This document shows positions 14,601-26,600 of a stretch of 64,000 nt of DNA, piece after piece. Origin of the DNA: Eucommia ulmoides (Eukaryota; Streptophyta; Magnoliopsida; Garryales; Eucommiaceae). The notes under the pieces were generated by a model, which worked only from the letters and a program-made list of their open reading frames with translations, did no database searches and had not been told where the DNA came from. The translations under genes were made by a program, and so were the position numbers. Position 1 is the stretch's first letter; each line of letters starts with the position of its first letter. The DNA is taken from the NCBI GenBank assembly GCA_016647705.1, contig CM028330.1:46032397-46096396 (forward strand), in the 5' to 3' direction.

Positions 14601-17600
14601 GTCCTTTACCCTGCCGATAAGAAATGTAAGAATAATGAGCTTCAAAATATTATACGAAAGATTTTCCGCATGCAAGTGCACTAGGAAGACAAGTGTCTTT
14701 GGTGGTTAATGTTGGAAACTTTGCCAATACTGTGAAGATTTTGAGAGACTGTCTCTGAAAATTTAGCCACATCATGATATGGCATAGATTACCAACGGCA
14801 ACAAGTTAAGGGTTGTTAAGTTATTTTTTGTAACCTTCTATTGAGCAAGTGTAGGGAAATTGATGTCTTGAATATGGATGGGATTTATGTTTTCATATGC
14901 TCTTCATCAGAAAACAAAGCCTATAAAAGGGATTATTATTTTATTATCTTTATAAAAAGCACTTATTATTATTTATTTATTTATTAACTTTCTACTCCTT
15001 CAAATAAGTTTTTATTCTTTTGGTTAGCATTTATTAGATGTTGAATTTGCATTTAGTATCGTATTTAAAGTCAAAGAAAATGTTGGTAATTACTAAAAGA
15101 TAAGTTGGAAAGAACTAAATAATAATTACTCTAAAACATACACACACAAACAAGATAGAAGACTATACTAAAAAGATTGTCTCAATAATGAAAAACTGGG
15201 AAACTTATATATATATATTTTAAAAATTAGGTGTGATATTTGAAATTCTTATGTTAACTAGATAGATCATATAGATTAAATCCTTAAAGCATGCATTATT
15301 TAGATTCAGATCTTACTAGATATATCTATGCCTGAATCCTCCATATATCCTGATGGAGGTCCAGAAAAGTCTCTTTTGTATTTTCCAGATATTTGAAAAT
15401 GGGTTTATTTTGATTTAGAAACCTTCCTGTATGGTCTTATTCTATTCTCAATCTCAGCAATACATCCTTGAACTAAACCCTTACATTCAGTAATATATGA
15501 AACTGGGTGATTAATATATAAAACTTGGTGATTGGGAGGTGTTATTTTCCTCCAATGGAGAAGGTAAAAATGTTATTTTGATAGCAAATCATTAGCTAGT
15601 GAATGTATAACCAACTGTGCCCAACACGGAGACTGAAAACAAAGCTTTCTATTGACTATGAATTTTGACTTTTGACATTTATTTATGTATTTACCATTTT
15701 TTATCCACGTTAACAGGAGTTAAATTGTTTAACCGCATCTTCAAAATTGCTATGCAGACCGAATTTCAATGGACTCCCTCTTTTATAGGGATTTGGCATT
15801 TTGGGTTTTGCTTTTGTTAATTTTTGTTGTTTTCTTTCTCTGTGTATGCTTTGCCTTTGTGTTTACATTGTTGCACCAACCTTTGGTGCTTTTATTTTAT
15901 TTTACTTGTAAGAGAAAAAATAGTGTTACCACATTTAATTGTACTCTACTGTTGCTGGGTTAGGACATAGGTTATCATAGCTTTGAAAGGTAACTTACAT
16001 TTGAGAGTAAAAGGGCAGATTGACCTAGGTATGCTCGTAATTCAGCATAGGAAACTCAAGGTGCCTTTGCGACACATTTTTCATTCAGTCACTATAGTTC
16101 TTGTTTGTATTATCATATGAGTCCCCCAATTTCAAGCTACTCTCTCCTCACCCCTACCCCTCCAAACACCCCCCACGGGCCCCACCTAAACAAAACATAA
16201 AAATAAATATATTGATAATAATAAATATGTAAAGAATTCCCTATTGCATGTTTATTTTTGACTTCTATCTGTGCCACTTTGTTCCTTTTTGGTACTGATG
16301 AGCATGTACCTCCCCTGTATAAAATTGTGTACCTAGAATCTATATTTGTAAAGCTTGTAGTTATTTTCTGATTGCCTATGTGCAGGTTGCCACCAGTTTT
16401 CATTCTTCAAGCATGAACATTCCAAATGGGAACTTTCTCCAGTTGCTCAAAAGACTTGATGAGTGCATAGCGTAAGTGAATAAAAGTTACAGAACAGTGA
16501 ACACTAATTATTTGAAACTTGCGCATCTGTGATCTGCTGAAGGTCAGTTCAGACAGCGCTGATGTATATTGATAATGGATGTTGTAGCTAGATTATCCAT
16601 TGTCAAACCTGTCCGGAAGCGTTGCCTTGTAAACTAGTTGCATTTGAAAAACAGTTTTATGTGTTTCAGTGGCTCGATAATTGTTTTCAGATCTGGCTGA
16701 ACAGATTTTCTCTCACAGAAACTATACTCAAAAACTATGTTTCATTGAACTGTTTTTGAAAAACATAAAACTGTTTTCAGGTTGCAAACAAAACAGACTA
16801 CATGTTCTGAACCCTGCTCTTCATGATTGAACTTTGAGGTCATGGACTTCCTGACAAAGATGTTATTCTTCTTTGGATGTAACCTTATAGTTAATAATTA
16901 TAAATGTTTATAAATGTATAATTCAATATTTATTTTATTAAATTCCTTTTTGGAGTTCAGGTATGTTGAAGGTAATCCACAGTATGCAGAGTCCGGTGTT
17001 TACTTGGTCAAGTTTCGACAGCTTCAGGTACTAACAAGACAGAAATATGCACGATTGACATTCACGGATGTGATTTCTTCTTCCTTCAAAATTTGCTTCA
17101 AGTAATAGAAATCTAAGAATATCTTATCATGCATACTCTGCAGTCTCGAGCACTTGGTATGATTCGTTCCCACGTACTTTCTGTTCTTAAAAGTACGTCT
17201 TCTCAGGTAAAAGCTGCTTTATCTGTATATATTGTTTTTATTTCATGTATTCAAAAAAATGTAAATGTCTTTTGTAACTCGGAGGTCCGAGCATGGGACC
17301 TTATGTGAGAAACTATAAATACACGGATAGCACTTTAACTCGAAAGCTTCATACACCCTCTTGATCACATATTGGAAATGTCAAAAATATATAATTTCCT
17401 TAAACATTGTAGGATCCCACCGTCTCCCAGATCAACCAAAAAAACTAGTAATATTTCCTCAGAAAATATAAATTCCTTGCTGCAAAGTAGACTTTATCTT
17501 TGAAACATATATGTATATCTGCAATAGAAAGCATTACTTGGGTTTGAGCCATGAAGCTCAGGGAGCAGAAATCCAAAACCCGAAAGCAGTCTCATTAACT

Positions 17601-20600
17601 GAATGCAAGAAAATACGATAGTAACTTTACCCGACATTTGAAATCAGGAACCAATAATATCACAAGTCAAATGCCATATGATTATGTAATACCTGGACAT
17701 GGAGATGGAACCTCACTAATCACCTTATCTCACCCAATTCTTGTAGTGTCTTTTCTCCTTCCAATGATGAACATTTGACAGCCACATCCACACCATAGTG
17801 TACACAAGCCAATATAAACTTCTAAAAAAATATGAGTGAAGCAACGTCATCAACATGCTTAAATGCTATCTGAATTTAATTTATGGATTAAACACTAAAC
17901 GTCATTGAAGTGGAATATCAAATGCAAGAATTGTTGAAACATATATTAAAGTTTTTTATTTTTTATCTCTTATTATTTTTAGGTCATAGCTCTTAGGGTT
18001 TGCAGGTAGTTTCCTTTATTCTGTTTATTAGCCTATTTATTAGGGGTGATTTTCTTCTTTATTTAGCCTACTATTAGGGCTATAACCCAGTGAGTATAGC
18101 CTCAATGAAATAAGATAAAATATTATTTTCCTTTATTTTTTTTGGGTATTAGAGCCAAAGAATGAAAAAAAAACCTCAAACCCGCTACCTTCAAACCCTA
18201 AGCACCACCGCCCTAGCCGGCCGTTGATGCACATATAGACTTCCAACGCTCACTGACCGGAGTTGTTCAAATGCCCAATCCTAGTTGTCACTGTCTCGCG
18301 GCCGTCTAGTAGCTGCTGCCTTGCGGTGTTGGTCCAGTAGTTATCCTATGGATGTTTGCGGCCTTGCCCTAGCTGCGAACTAGAGGCGTTGTCTAGCCGC
18401 TCGTGCCTCCTCCTTCGTCCCTGGTACACTAGAAAACAATCGTTTTCTTTCTCCGTCGTTGCTTGTCTAGGTAACCCGTCATCCGACTACCTTCGTCGTG
18501 TCTCTGCGTTCTTCCAGTAGTTGGCCCATCACTTCTTTCTTTGTCGTCTCTTGTCCAGGCAACCGTGTGTTTGGTTGCCTTCTTCGTGTCTCTGTCATTC
18601 TTCCTGCTGCAGCCTACATGTCTACCAAATCTGTTAGCCCACCATTTCTTCAGTCAATTTTTTTCAAGTTGGGGCTTATCAACATTTTCGCCTCAACTTG
18701 AGGGCCAGTGTTGAAATATTTATTTAAGTTTATTACTTTTAAGTCACAATATTATTCCGTTTCTTAGCGTATTTAATAGAGGTGGTTTTCTTCCTTATTT
18801 AGCGTGTTGTTAGGGTTATATTAATCCGGGGAATGAAATAACACAAAATATTTTTTTCCTATATTCTTTTAGAATAATCAGTGAACCATCGTTCTTTGCA
18901 AAGAGGTTTGGGAGCTAACTATCAATCATGCCATTTACCTAAATTTGAAGGGGCTTTTGGCACAAATTCACAAAGTGGTGGCTTTTTACCTTGTCTTGTT
19001 TTCACATCATTTTGTTTTTGTCCGTTTTCTTTTTAGTATAAATGTCCTAAGAATTCAATATTACCATTTTAAAATTTATAACGAAGAATACAATTTCGTT
19101 AATTTCAATCGCAATAACTTCATCAATACAAATCGAAAGTCACAAAAAAATATACTTGTTGAAATAAAGAAGAAAAGAATGAGACGGCTTAACAATTGTG
19201 TTAGTCTCTCCCTCTATTTATAATAGTAATTAGAGAACAATACAAGAAACCCTAAGCAAAATGGGAAACTCTTAACATTACAGGAAAGATATAATTGCCC
19301 CTTTAACACTCCGCCTCAAGTTGGAGCATATATATTGTATGCTCCTAACTTGTTACAAATATACTTTATCCTTGAGCCCCCTAACGGTTTAGTAAATAAA
19401 TCAACTAACGGATCAACTGACTTTACATGTTTAGTCTTAATCTGCTTCTGCAATATTTTTTCTCGAATGAAGTGACAATCAATTTCAATGTGTTTTGTTC
19501 CCTCATGGAAGATTGGGTTGGATGCAATGTGAAGTGTTGTTTAATTATCACATACCAGATCCATAGGTGAAGAGTGTTTGAATCCAAGTTCTTCCAATAA
19601 ATGCTTCAACCAAGTTAACTCACAAGTGGTATGGGTCATCGTCTTATATTCCGATTCTGCACTTGACGGGGCAACAATTGTCTGCTTTTTACTCTTCCAA
19701 GAAACATATTTCCTCCAACAAACACACAATACGCTGTAGTGGACTTCCTCTCCGAGAGAGATCCGACCCAATATGCATCTGTTTATCCCTTAATTTGAGT
19801 GTGACCGAAGTTGTGAGTCAACAAATCACATCCTAGAGTACCTTTCAAATACCAAAGAAGAAGAATAACTGCATCACAGTGATAAGTCATGGGACGATTC
19901 AAGAACAAACTGATAACACTAATAACAAAGGAAATATCTGGTCTAGTAACCGTCAAGTAGTTTAACTTCTCAACTAACCGTTTGTATTGTGCTGAACCTG
20001 TTAATGGTTCATCTTGATCTGCTAATAGTTTGCTATTTGGATCCATAGGGAAATCAATCGGTTTAGCTCCTAGCATTCCTATTTCACTCAACAGATCAAG
20101 AACAGATTTTCTCTAATACATGTAAATACCTTGAATTGATCGAGCAACTTCAATCCCCAAGAAATACTTCAATTGACCCAAATCTTTGGTTTGAAACTTG
20201 CTATGCCAAAACGTTTTGAGTTCGTGGTTTGGTCTGCTACGGTAGAGAATAGCAACGGTGGTTGAAAAAAAATTAGAGGTTGGGGGAAAAAAAGAGAAAG
20301 AAGAGAAAAAAAATGTATATAGAACAGATTGATCGGGATTAATTACCCATTCGAACCTGCTCTAATACCATGTTGAAATAAAGAAGTAAAAAAAGAATGA
20401 GGCGGCTTAACAATTGTGTTAGTCTTTCCCTCTATTTAAAATAGTAATTAGGAAACTGTTCAAGAAACCCTAAGTAATATGGGAAACTCTCAACATTACA
20501 GGAAAGACCCCTTTAACAATACCATTCAGCTCGTCTTGTTGAGCTGTATCCATAGACATCCATTGTCATTATTTTTTGAAAAAAAAAAAGTGGAATTTCA

Positions 20601-23600
20601 CTTAATTCCATTTGCAAACATAGAAATGGGACTAACTAGTGGCAGAAACATATGGATGAGGCTAAAATAGTGGCGAAAACTGATTACTAGGACTAAGTAA
20701 AGTTTGAAAATCAATTGCGTTGAAATGGGAACTAAAAGTTGTTTTTAGGTAAAGAAAAAAAATTAATTTTCCGACTTTGGATTTAAGATGGTAGATGTGA
20801 AGGGCTAAATTCCTCAAATGACATACTAAAATTTTATCATGTTCATGCATCTCACTTAGTCCGATCGAATGATAAGTAAGCTCTCATACCTTTATTTTGA
20901 CACAGGACTGATATTTTCCTCTCCTATCTTGAAGGAACTGCACAGTCTCAGCCCTTATAAGTAATAACCCCCTTCGTTTAACTGCCTCAATTTTGCTTTT
21001 TATTTTCTGGTAGAACTTACGCATCAATATGTTGGACTCGATCTATTTGACATCTTAGTCCTCTTTGATCTTTTCTTTTTTCTCGTTCTTTTCTTCTCAT
21101 TTCATAGCATACGGATCTATCCATCTAAAATCTCTCACACTTCTCACTCTCATAAATAAATCTCTTAGTCTTAAGATCACGCCTATGTCATCTATATTTT
21201 CTCAAATTACCAACATTAAAACCGAAACGTTGTTATGCATAGAACTTTTTCACATGGTAATTATTTCATTTTTTTAAAAAAAATGTTGTATCTTACTTGA
21301 TTTCTTCACCAGGTCCAGTCAGCAATTCAGAACAGTCATGGCGGAAAAACAGCTGTTTCTGAGGGTGTGGAAGCATCTGTCATATACGTCCGTTTCAAGG
21401 CAGCAGCTGGCGAGGTTGTTTTGGTTTTCTTCCCATCTTTCATTACAGAGCAAGATGTTTTTTGAACTGGATACATTGTCAGACAAGTTTAAACTGAATA
21501 ATGAGTCTAGGTTTTGAGCTTCAGAACATATTTGAAATCTATTTGGGGAAAGGATTTCACTACATAGTATAAATTTATTGAAGGGATGGGACTAATAGTT
21601 GTACCTACTTTCAGCTGAAGCCAATATTAGAGGAAATTGAAAGTAGAAAGCCTAGAAAAGAATATGTTCAACTACTTGGAGCTTGCCACAAACTATATTG
21701 TGAACAGCGGCTTTCCTTGGTGAGCTGATAATCTGTTGCTTGAATCTAGCATTCTATATATTTATTCTGGTGATCAGGGTTTTTCTTTTGTTTTTGGTTC
21801 TTTGGTTAGTCCATTTGTGGTTGAATAATTGCCTTCTTGCTTGGTCTTATCAAGGTACAAAGCATAGTGCGGCAAAGAATTTCTGAATTTGCCAAGAGAG
21901 AAGCATTGCCGTCATTAACTAGATCTGGTTGTGCATACTTGATGCAGGTGGTCTTGATTACATTTTTCTGTTTCTTTAAATTCCATGTGTCAATGTCAAC
22001 AATAACAGAAAGCCTGAATTCACCTATTTTAAATTGAGAGATGAATTACCTGGACTGCTGGGGCATATGGTTTATTCACTTTTGTCTGTCTTGCTCTGTA
22101 GTCTTTATTAGGTAGGTTGACATTTCTTTCCTTTATTTATTTATTTATTTGTCTTTGGTAGATAGAATGAATTATCAGCAGTTTGGAATACCTGATTTTG
22201 ATGTTATTTCTGTCAATATGATACATCTAATTGCTTAACTTACCCTTACAATGTGAGCGATTCTTAGGTTAGGCTCTGATAACAATCCCTTTGCCTGCTT
22301 TGTGGCGTCTATTTTCATGTGGTTTATTTTTATGATCTGGTTAAATCTCCTGTAACCTTTAGATTAGTGCATAGTTGTCAAAGTTGCACCCAGGCGCTCG
22401 CCTAGGTGCAAGGCTCCTCAAGTCGCAGGTCCTGCGCTTCGCTCAGGTCTAGGCGATGAAGGTACAAGAAGCGATCGCTTTTACCGCTTGGGCGAGAGTT
22501 GCCTGCGTCGCCGGAGGCGCGCTTGTGGTGGGCAAGGCGTTTTTTTTCCATCGTGGCCTTGATGGACTCTCGAATTAGTCCTAGCGGCCCTAGCCCAAGT
22601 CCCCAATAAATACCCAGAGCCCTTACCTGAGCACAATCGGCCTTGATTGAGACTCGAACAGAATCGCATCGATTTCTAGAACAGAATCGCACTTCGATTT
22701 CCTTCTATTTCCTTCGATTTCTCCTTCGATTTCGTCGCTCATTGTTGCTGCTGCTCCTTCGACTGCTGCTGCTCGTCGTTTGCTCGTCGATTTCTCCTTC
22801 GCTGCTGCTCTGATTGCTACTCCTTCGTCGATTTCTCCTTCGCTGTTCTATTTTTCCTCCGGCTGCTGCTGCTGCTTCGTTTTCTCCTTCGCTGTTCGTC
22901 GTCCAGGTCAGTCGTTGGAGCAGAGGTAATGTTTATTTATTTATTTATTTACTATTTTACTTAATTAATTAATCATTTAATTATTTATGGTTTATTTATT
23001 TTATTTATATAATTACTTAATTAGTTATTTTATTTATTATTTGTCTGTTTGTTTTATGTTTCATCTGTAAAATCTGTTCTAATTTTCTGTTTCTGATTTT
23101 TGATGATCTATGTTTATGTTTATGTTAATTGTTTATAAAATAATTGTTTAATTATTTATTTAGTTTATTTTTGTTATTATTTGTTCGTTTAATTGTTTGT
23201 TAGGCGTTAGGACAAATTAAATGGCTAGTGAGGGATGATCACGGGTCCAATGGTGAAGACGTAGACGACTTTGCTTTGGTGGATGATGACGATGATATTT
23301 GATTATTTAGATTTTGATTGATTGTATTTTTGTTTGCTCTTTATTTGTGTATGTTTAAAAACTTCCATTTGGAGTTCTGGGCTACTTGCGAGTGTATTTT
23401 ATATATTCTAATTAGAATTTAGTCATAGTTTTACTTCTTGATTTTAGATTTGCAATATAAAAGTGCTATATATTAATTTATTTATTTTTTTGAATGTCGT
23501 GTGCCTGGTGTCGCTCAGGCTAGCGCCTCGCCGTGCGCCTAGAGCCTAGGCTCCTGGACACCTTGTGCGCCTCGGTGCGCCTAGAGCCTTTAACAACTAT

Positions 23601-26600
23601 GGATTAGTGTTTGCATGTAACTACATATTGGTGTTCATGGCAACTTCATGGAGAAACTGAAAAACGTCCAATTCAATGTGTATAGAACTATAGATGATCA
23701 TTATGATTCGTTTTGTTGTCATCATGTAGGCTACATGATAAAGAAATTTATATTTCATTATAAGTATCCTACTTTCTGATTCATCTTCAATAAGAACGCA
23801 GCTCTTATTGCACTTGTAACAGTTAGAAGTTATTCTAGGGTTAGGTTTGTTGACACATATCTATATTATATATAAATGGAGAGCAAGGGGTATTTTCTTT
23901 TGCATTCAGTAACTTGTTTTTTTGCACCTGTTCTTTCATTTCACCTTTGGAATGTTTCTTGCATCTATAGTTGTAATAGTCCATAAAAAGATAGAGAGGG
24001 AAGACAACATAGGCTACGTTTTGATTGAATGTCTTCCAATTGCAGGTTTGTCAGCTTGAGCACCAACTCTTTGATCACTTTTTCCCATCTTCCTCGGAGG
24101 ATGTATCAAGCTTGGGTCCTTTGGTAGATCCTCTGTGAGTTCCCTCAATTTCTTTGAAGCATATATCTGTCTTTGACCACTTTTTCCCTTTCTGTAAGTG
24201 AGGTCTTGTAGTTTAGTTGAATTAAGTAACACAACCTTCAAAATGTTATAGTTCAATATAGACTGTTTGTAATGTGTGTTATGTAATGGGAAGTTGGGAA
24301 CCAATCAAATCATGCCCTTTATCTACCCAGTGGTGAAGAATCTCTCTCATGTTTAAGATGGAAATTTTCTTTGGTTTGGTTGTACTCACTTTTAAACTTT
24401 CTAGCCTCTTTTGGTTGCACGATTTGCTGCACATGGGATTATATGATCTTTGTGTATTGTCTCCTTTTGATGGTTTCAATTCGACATTTACTCCTAACCC
24501 TTGGCACCTCCAAGCTAATCAAAATGTAATTATATGAAATCTCGTAGTACTGAAGTTAATTAACTTTTTTCTTTGGTGTTGTAATGAACACAATAGTTTC
24601 TTGCTGGTATAGAACTGATACTTCTTGGTTTGTTGTAATCTCAATATGATAAGTTGGCTCACCTGAACCAGAAACACCATTACACTCTGTAGCAAAATCC
24701 AAATTGGTGTGTTTGATCCAAAACATGCTCTGCTTTTGGATCTGGTATTTGTGACGTTATTATCTTTAAGAATTGAATTTTTAATGTTAAGTTAGCAGTT
24801 ATTTTCTCATAATCATGTTCGTTATTTTACTTCAAAATTAATGTGTTACTTATAGAAGTACTATATCACATTTATCGACTCATATTTGAGTCTATCTCTA
24901 AGCGTACCTTATTCTAGGATGTCTATGGATCTATTTTTTGTTCCATTACCAATTCCATGTTCCAGATTGTTTCATGCTCCCAGTAACCTTGGCTAGAACT
25001 TGAACTGTTTTCGAATCTACATATGGAAATAGATAATTCAATTAATGTCCAAGAGTTGGAGCAATTGAGAGATTCAAAATGTCTGCAGTTCATTAAGATC
25101 AAAACTATTTTTTTGGTTCATAGGCAGACAGCAAAGCCTTACTCTTAGGCTTCCAGATGTTTCTTTATATAATTCAAAAAAGGCGTTTTTTGGCAAACTA
25201 AAAAAGGCATTTTCCACATCTTGTTTTTAGATTTGGATCCGATCCACTAGGATAATGGCATGATCTCTGAATATTCAAGCCGAGGCAAAGTACCAGGTCC
25301 ACCTGGAAACTTCTTTGAACTTAGATGCCAAATGTTGGCTGGACATAAAATTCCTAGGATTCTAACCCAAGATTCCATCTGCACTTTTGATATATATTCC
25401 GTCTTCTGGAAGTAAAACCTTATCAAGGCTTAAAAAATCGCCCATTTTTTCCAAATTAAGTGAGGGTCTGGAGGGATAGATTGGAAAGAGACATGAATGC
25501 TCTTATGGTTTGAACCCACAATGTCAAGGTTATTGGGTTGAATACCTCTAGATCTGTTTCTTTCTTTTTATGGAGTCGGCTGTGTTGAGTTTGCTTGAGT
25601 TTGGCCTTTTCACCTTCTCATGGTTATGTCTAACTATATTTTTGTGGTCACCTATATGCAGCTGTACTCATTTGTATGATACATTACGGCCAAAACTTGT
25701 TCATGAAACAAATCTTGATGCACTTTGTGAACTTGTCGATATTCTTAAGCTGGAAGTCCTAGGAGAACAACTAAGCCGACGGTCTGAATCGTTAGCTGGA
25801 CTGCGTCCTACGTTAGACAGAATTCTAGAAGATGTCCATGAGCGGTTAACTTTTCGTGCTCGAACACATGTACGTGATGAGGTAGATATCTTACTTTAAA
25901 ACTATATTTCTTTTATCCCTTGACAATTTATTCAGTGCTTTGCGTACCAATTAGGAGAAGGTTGGATTGATTTTTTCTGGGGTCTCATTGCACGTAACAT
26001 GCCACCTTTAGATTTTCTATTATTCCTTTGAATGCTTTCGACAAGTTATTCCTGGAAAGGAGGCAGGTAGAGCTAGATATTTTCCACATAATGTCAAAAG
26101 GGCTAGATATTAGTTACTGGTAGATTTTGCAGTAAGTAATAAATGTATTATATCTTCATTGTTACATACATGGACATTTAGGGTGGTGTTCATGTGGTGC
26201 CTCGTATAAATGTGAACTCTGTTAAATGCATCTATTTCTATCTTCTTTTCTAGCCTCTCAGTTGTTTTCTTGAATATTTTATGTTGAAGTGATTGTCATA
26301 TGGTGCCTGCTGATTTTCAATTTTTTCCTATTCCAGTGAGGCTTCAACCAACTTACTAGTAGTTTTTAGTACCACTGCTTCGAGGGTAATTTGTCCATAT
26401 TTTACTTCAATGCATCTTGGAACAGTTTCCCGGTGTACTTAGCCCAATTGTAACTTTCTGCTACTTAATTCAGACTGATATTTCTTGCTTCACTTAAGAT
26501 AGTGTCTTTTTATGTAGCCAATCAATCCTGCTAATATATCTCTTAACCTTGTTTTAGGCTTTTGAATTCATCTAATGTTTCTTTGTTAGATAGCAAACTA

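Larger units (their letters stand above)
12841..16385 (+). other. COG3 intron 7, no recognised element
   Basis: This is 3.5 kb of AT-rich intron. It contains a 44-bp tandem duplication (14484-14571) and a degenerate repeat (about 14101-14275), but no coding remnant I can support. Confidence 0.6.

Noticed and set aside
22402-22692. Basic open frames on the - strand
   Set aside because: They lie in the GC-rich arm of the hAT element and reflect composition.
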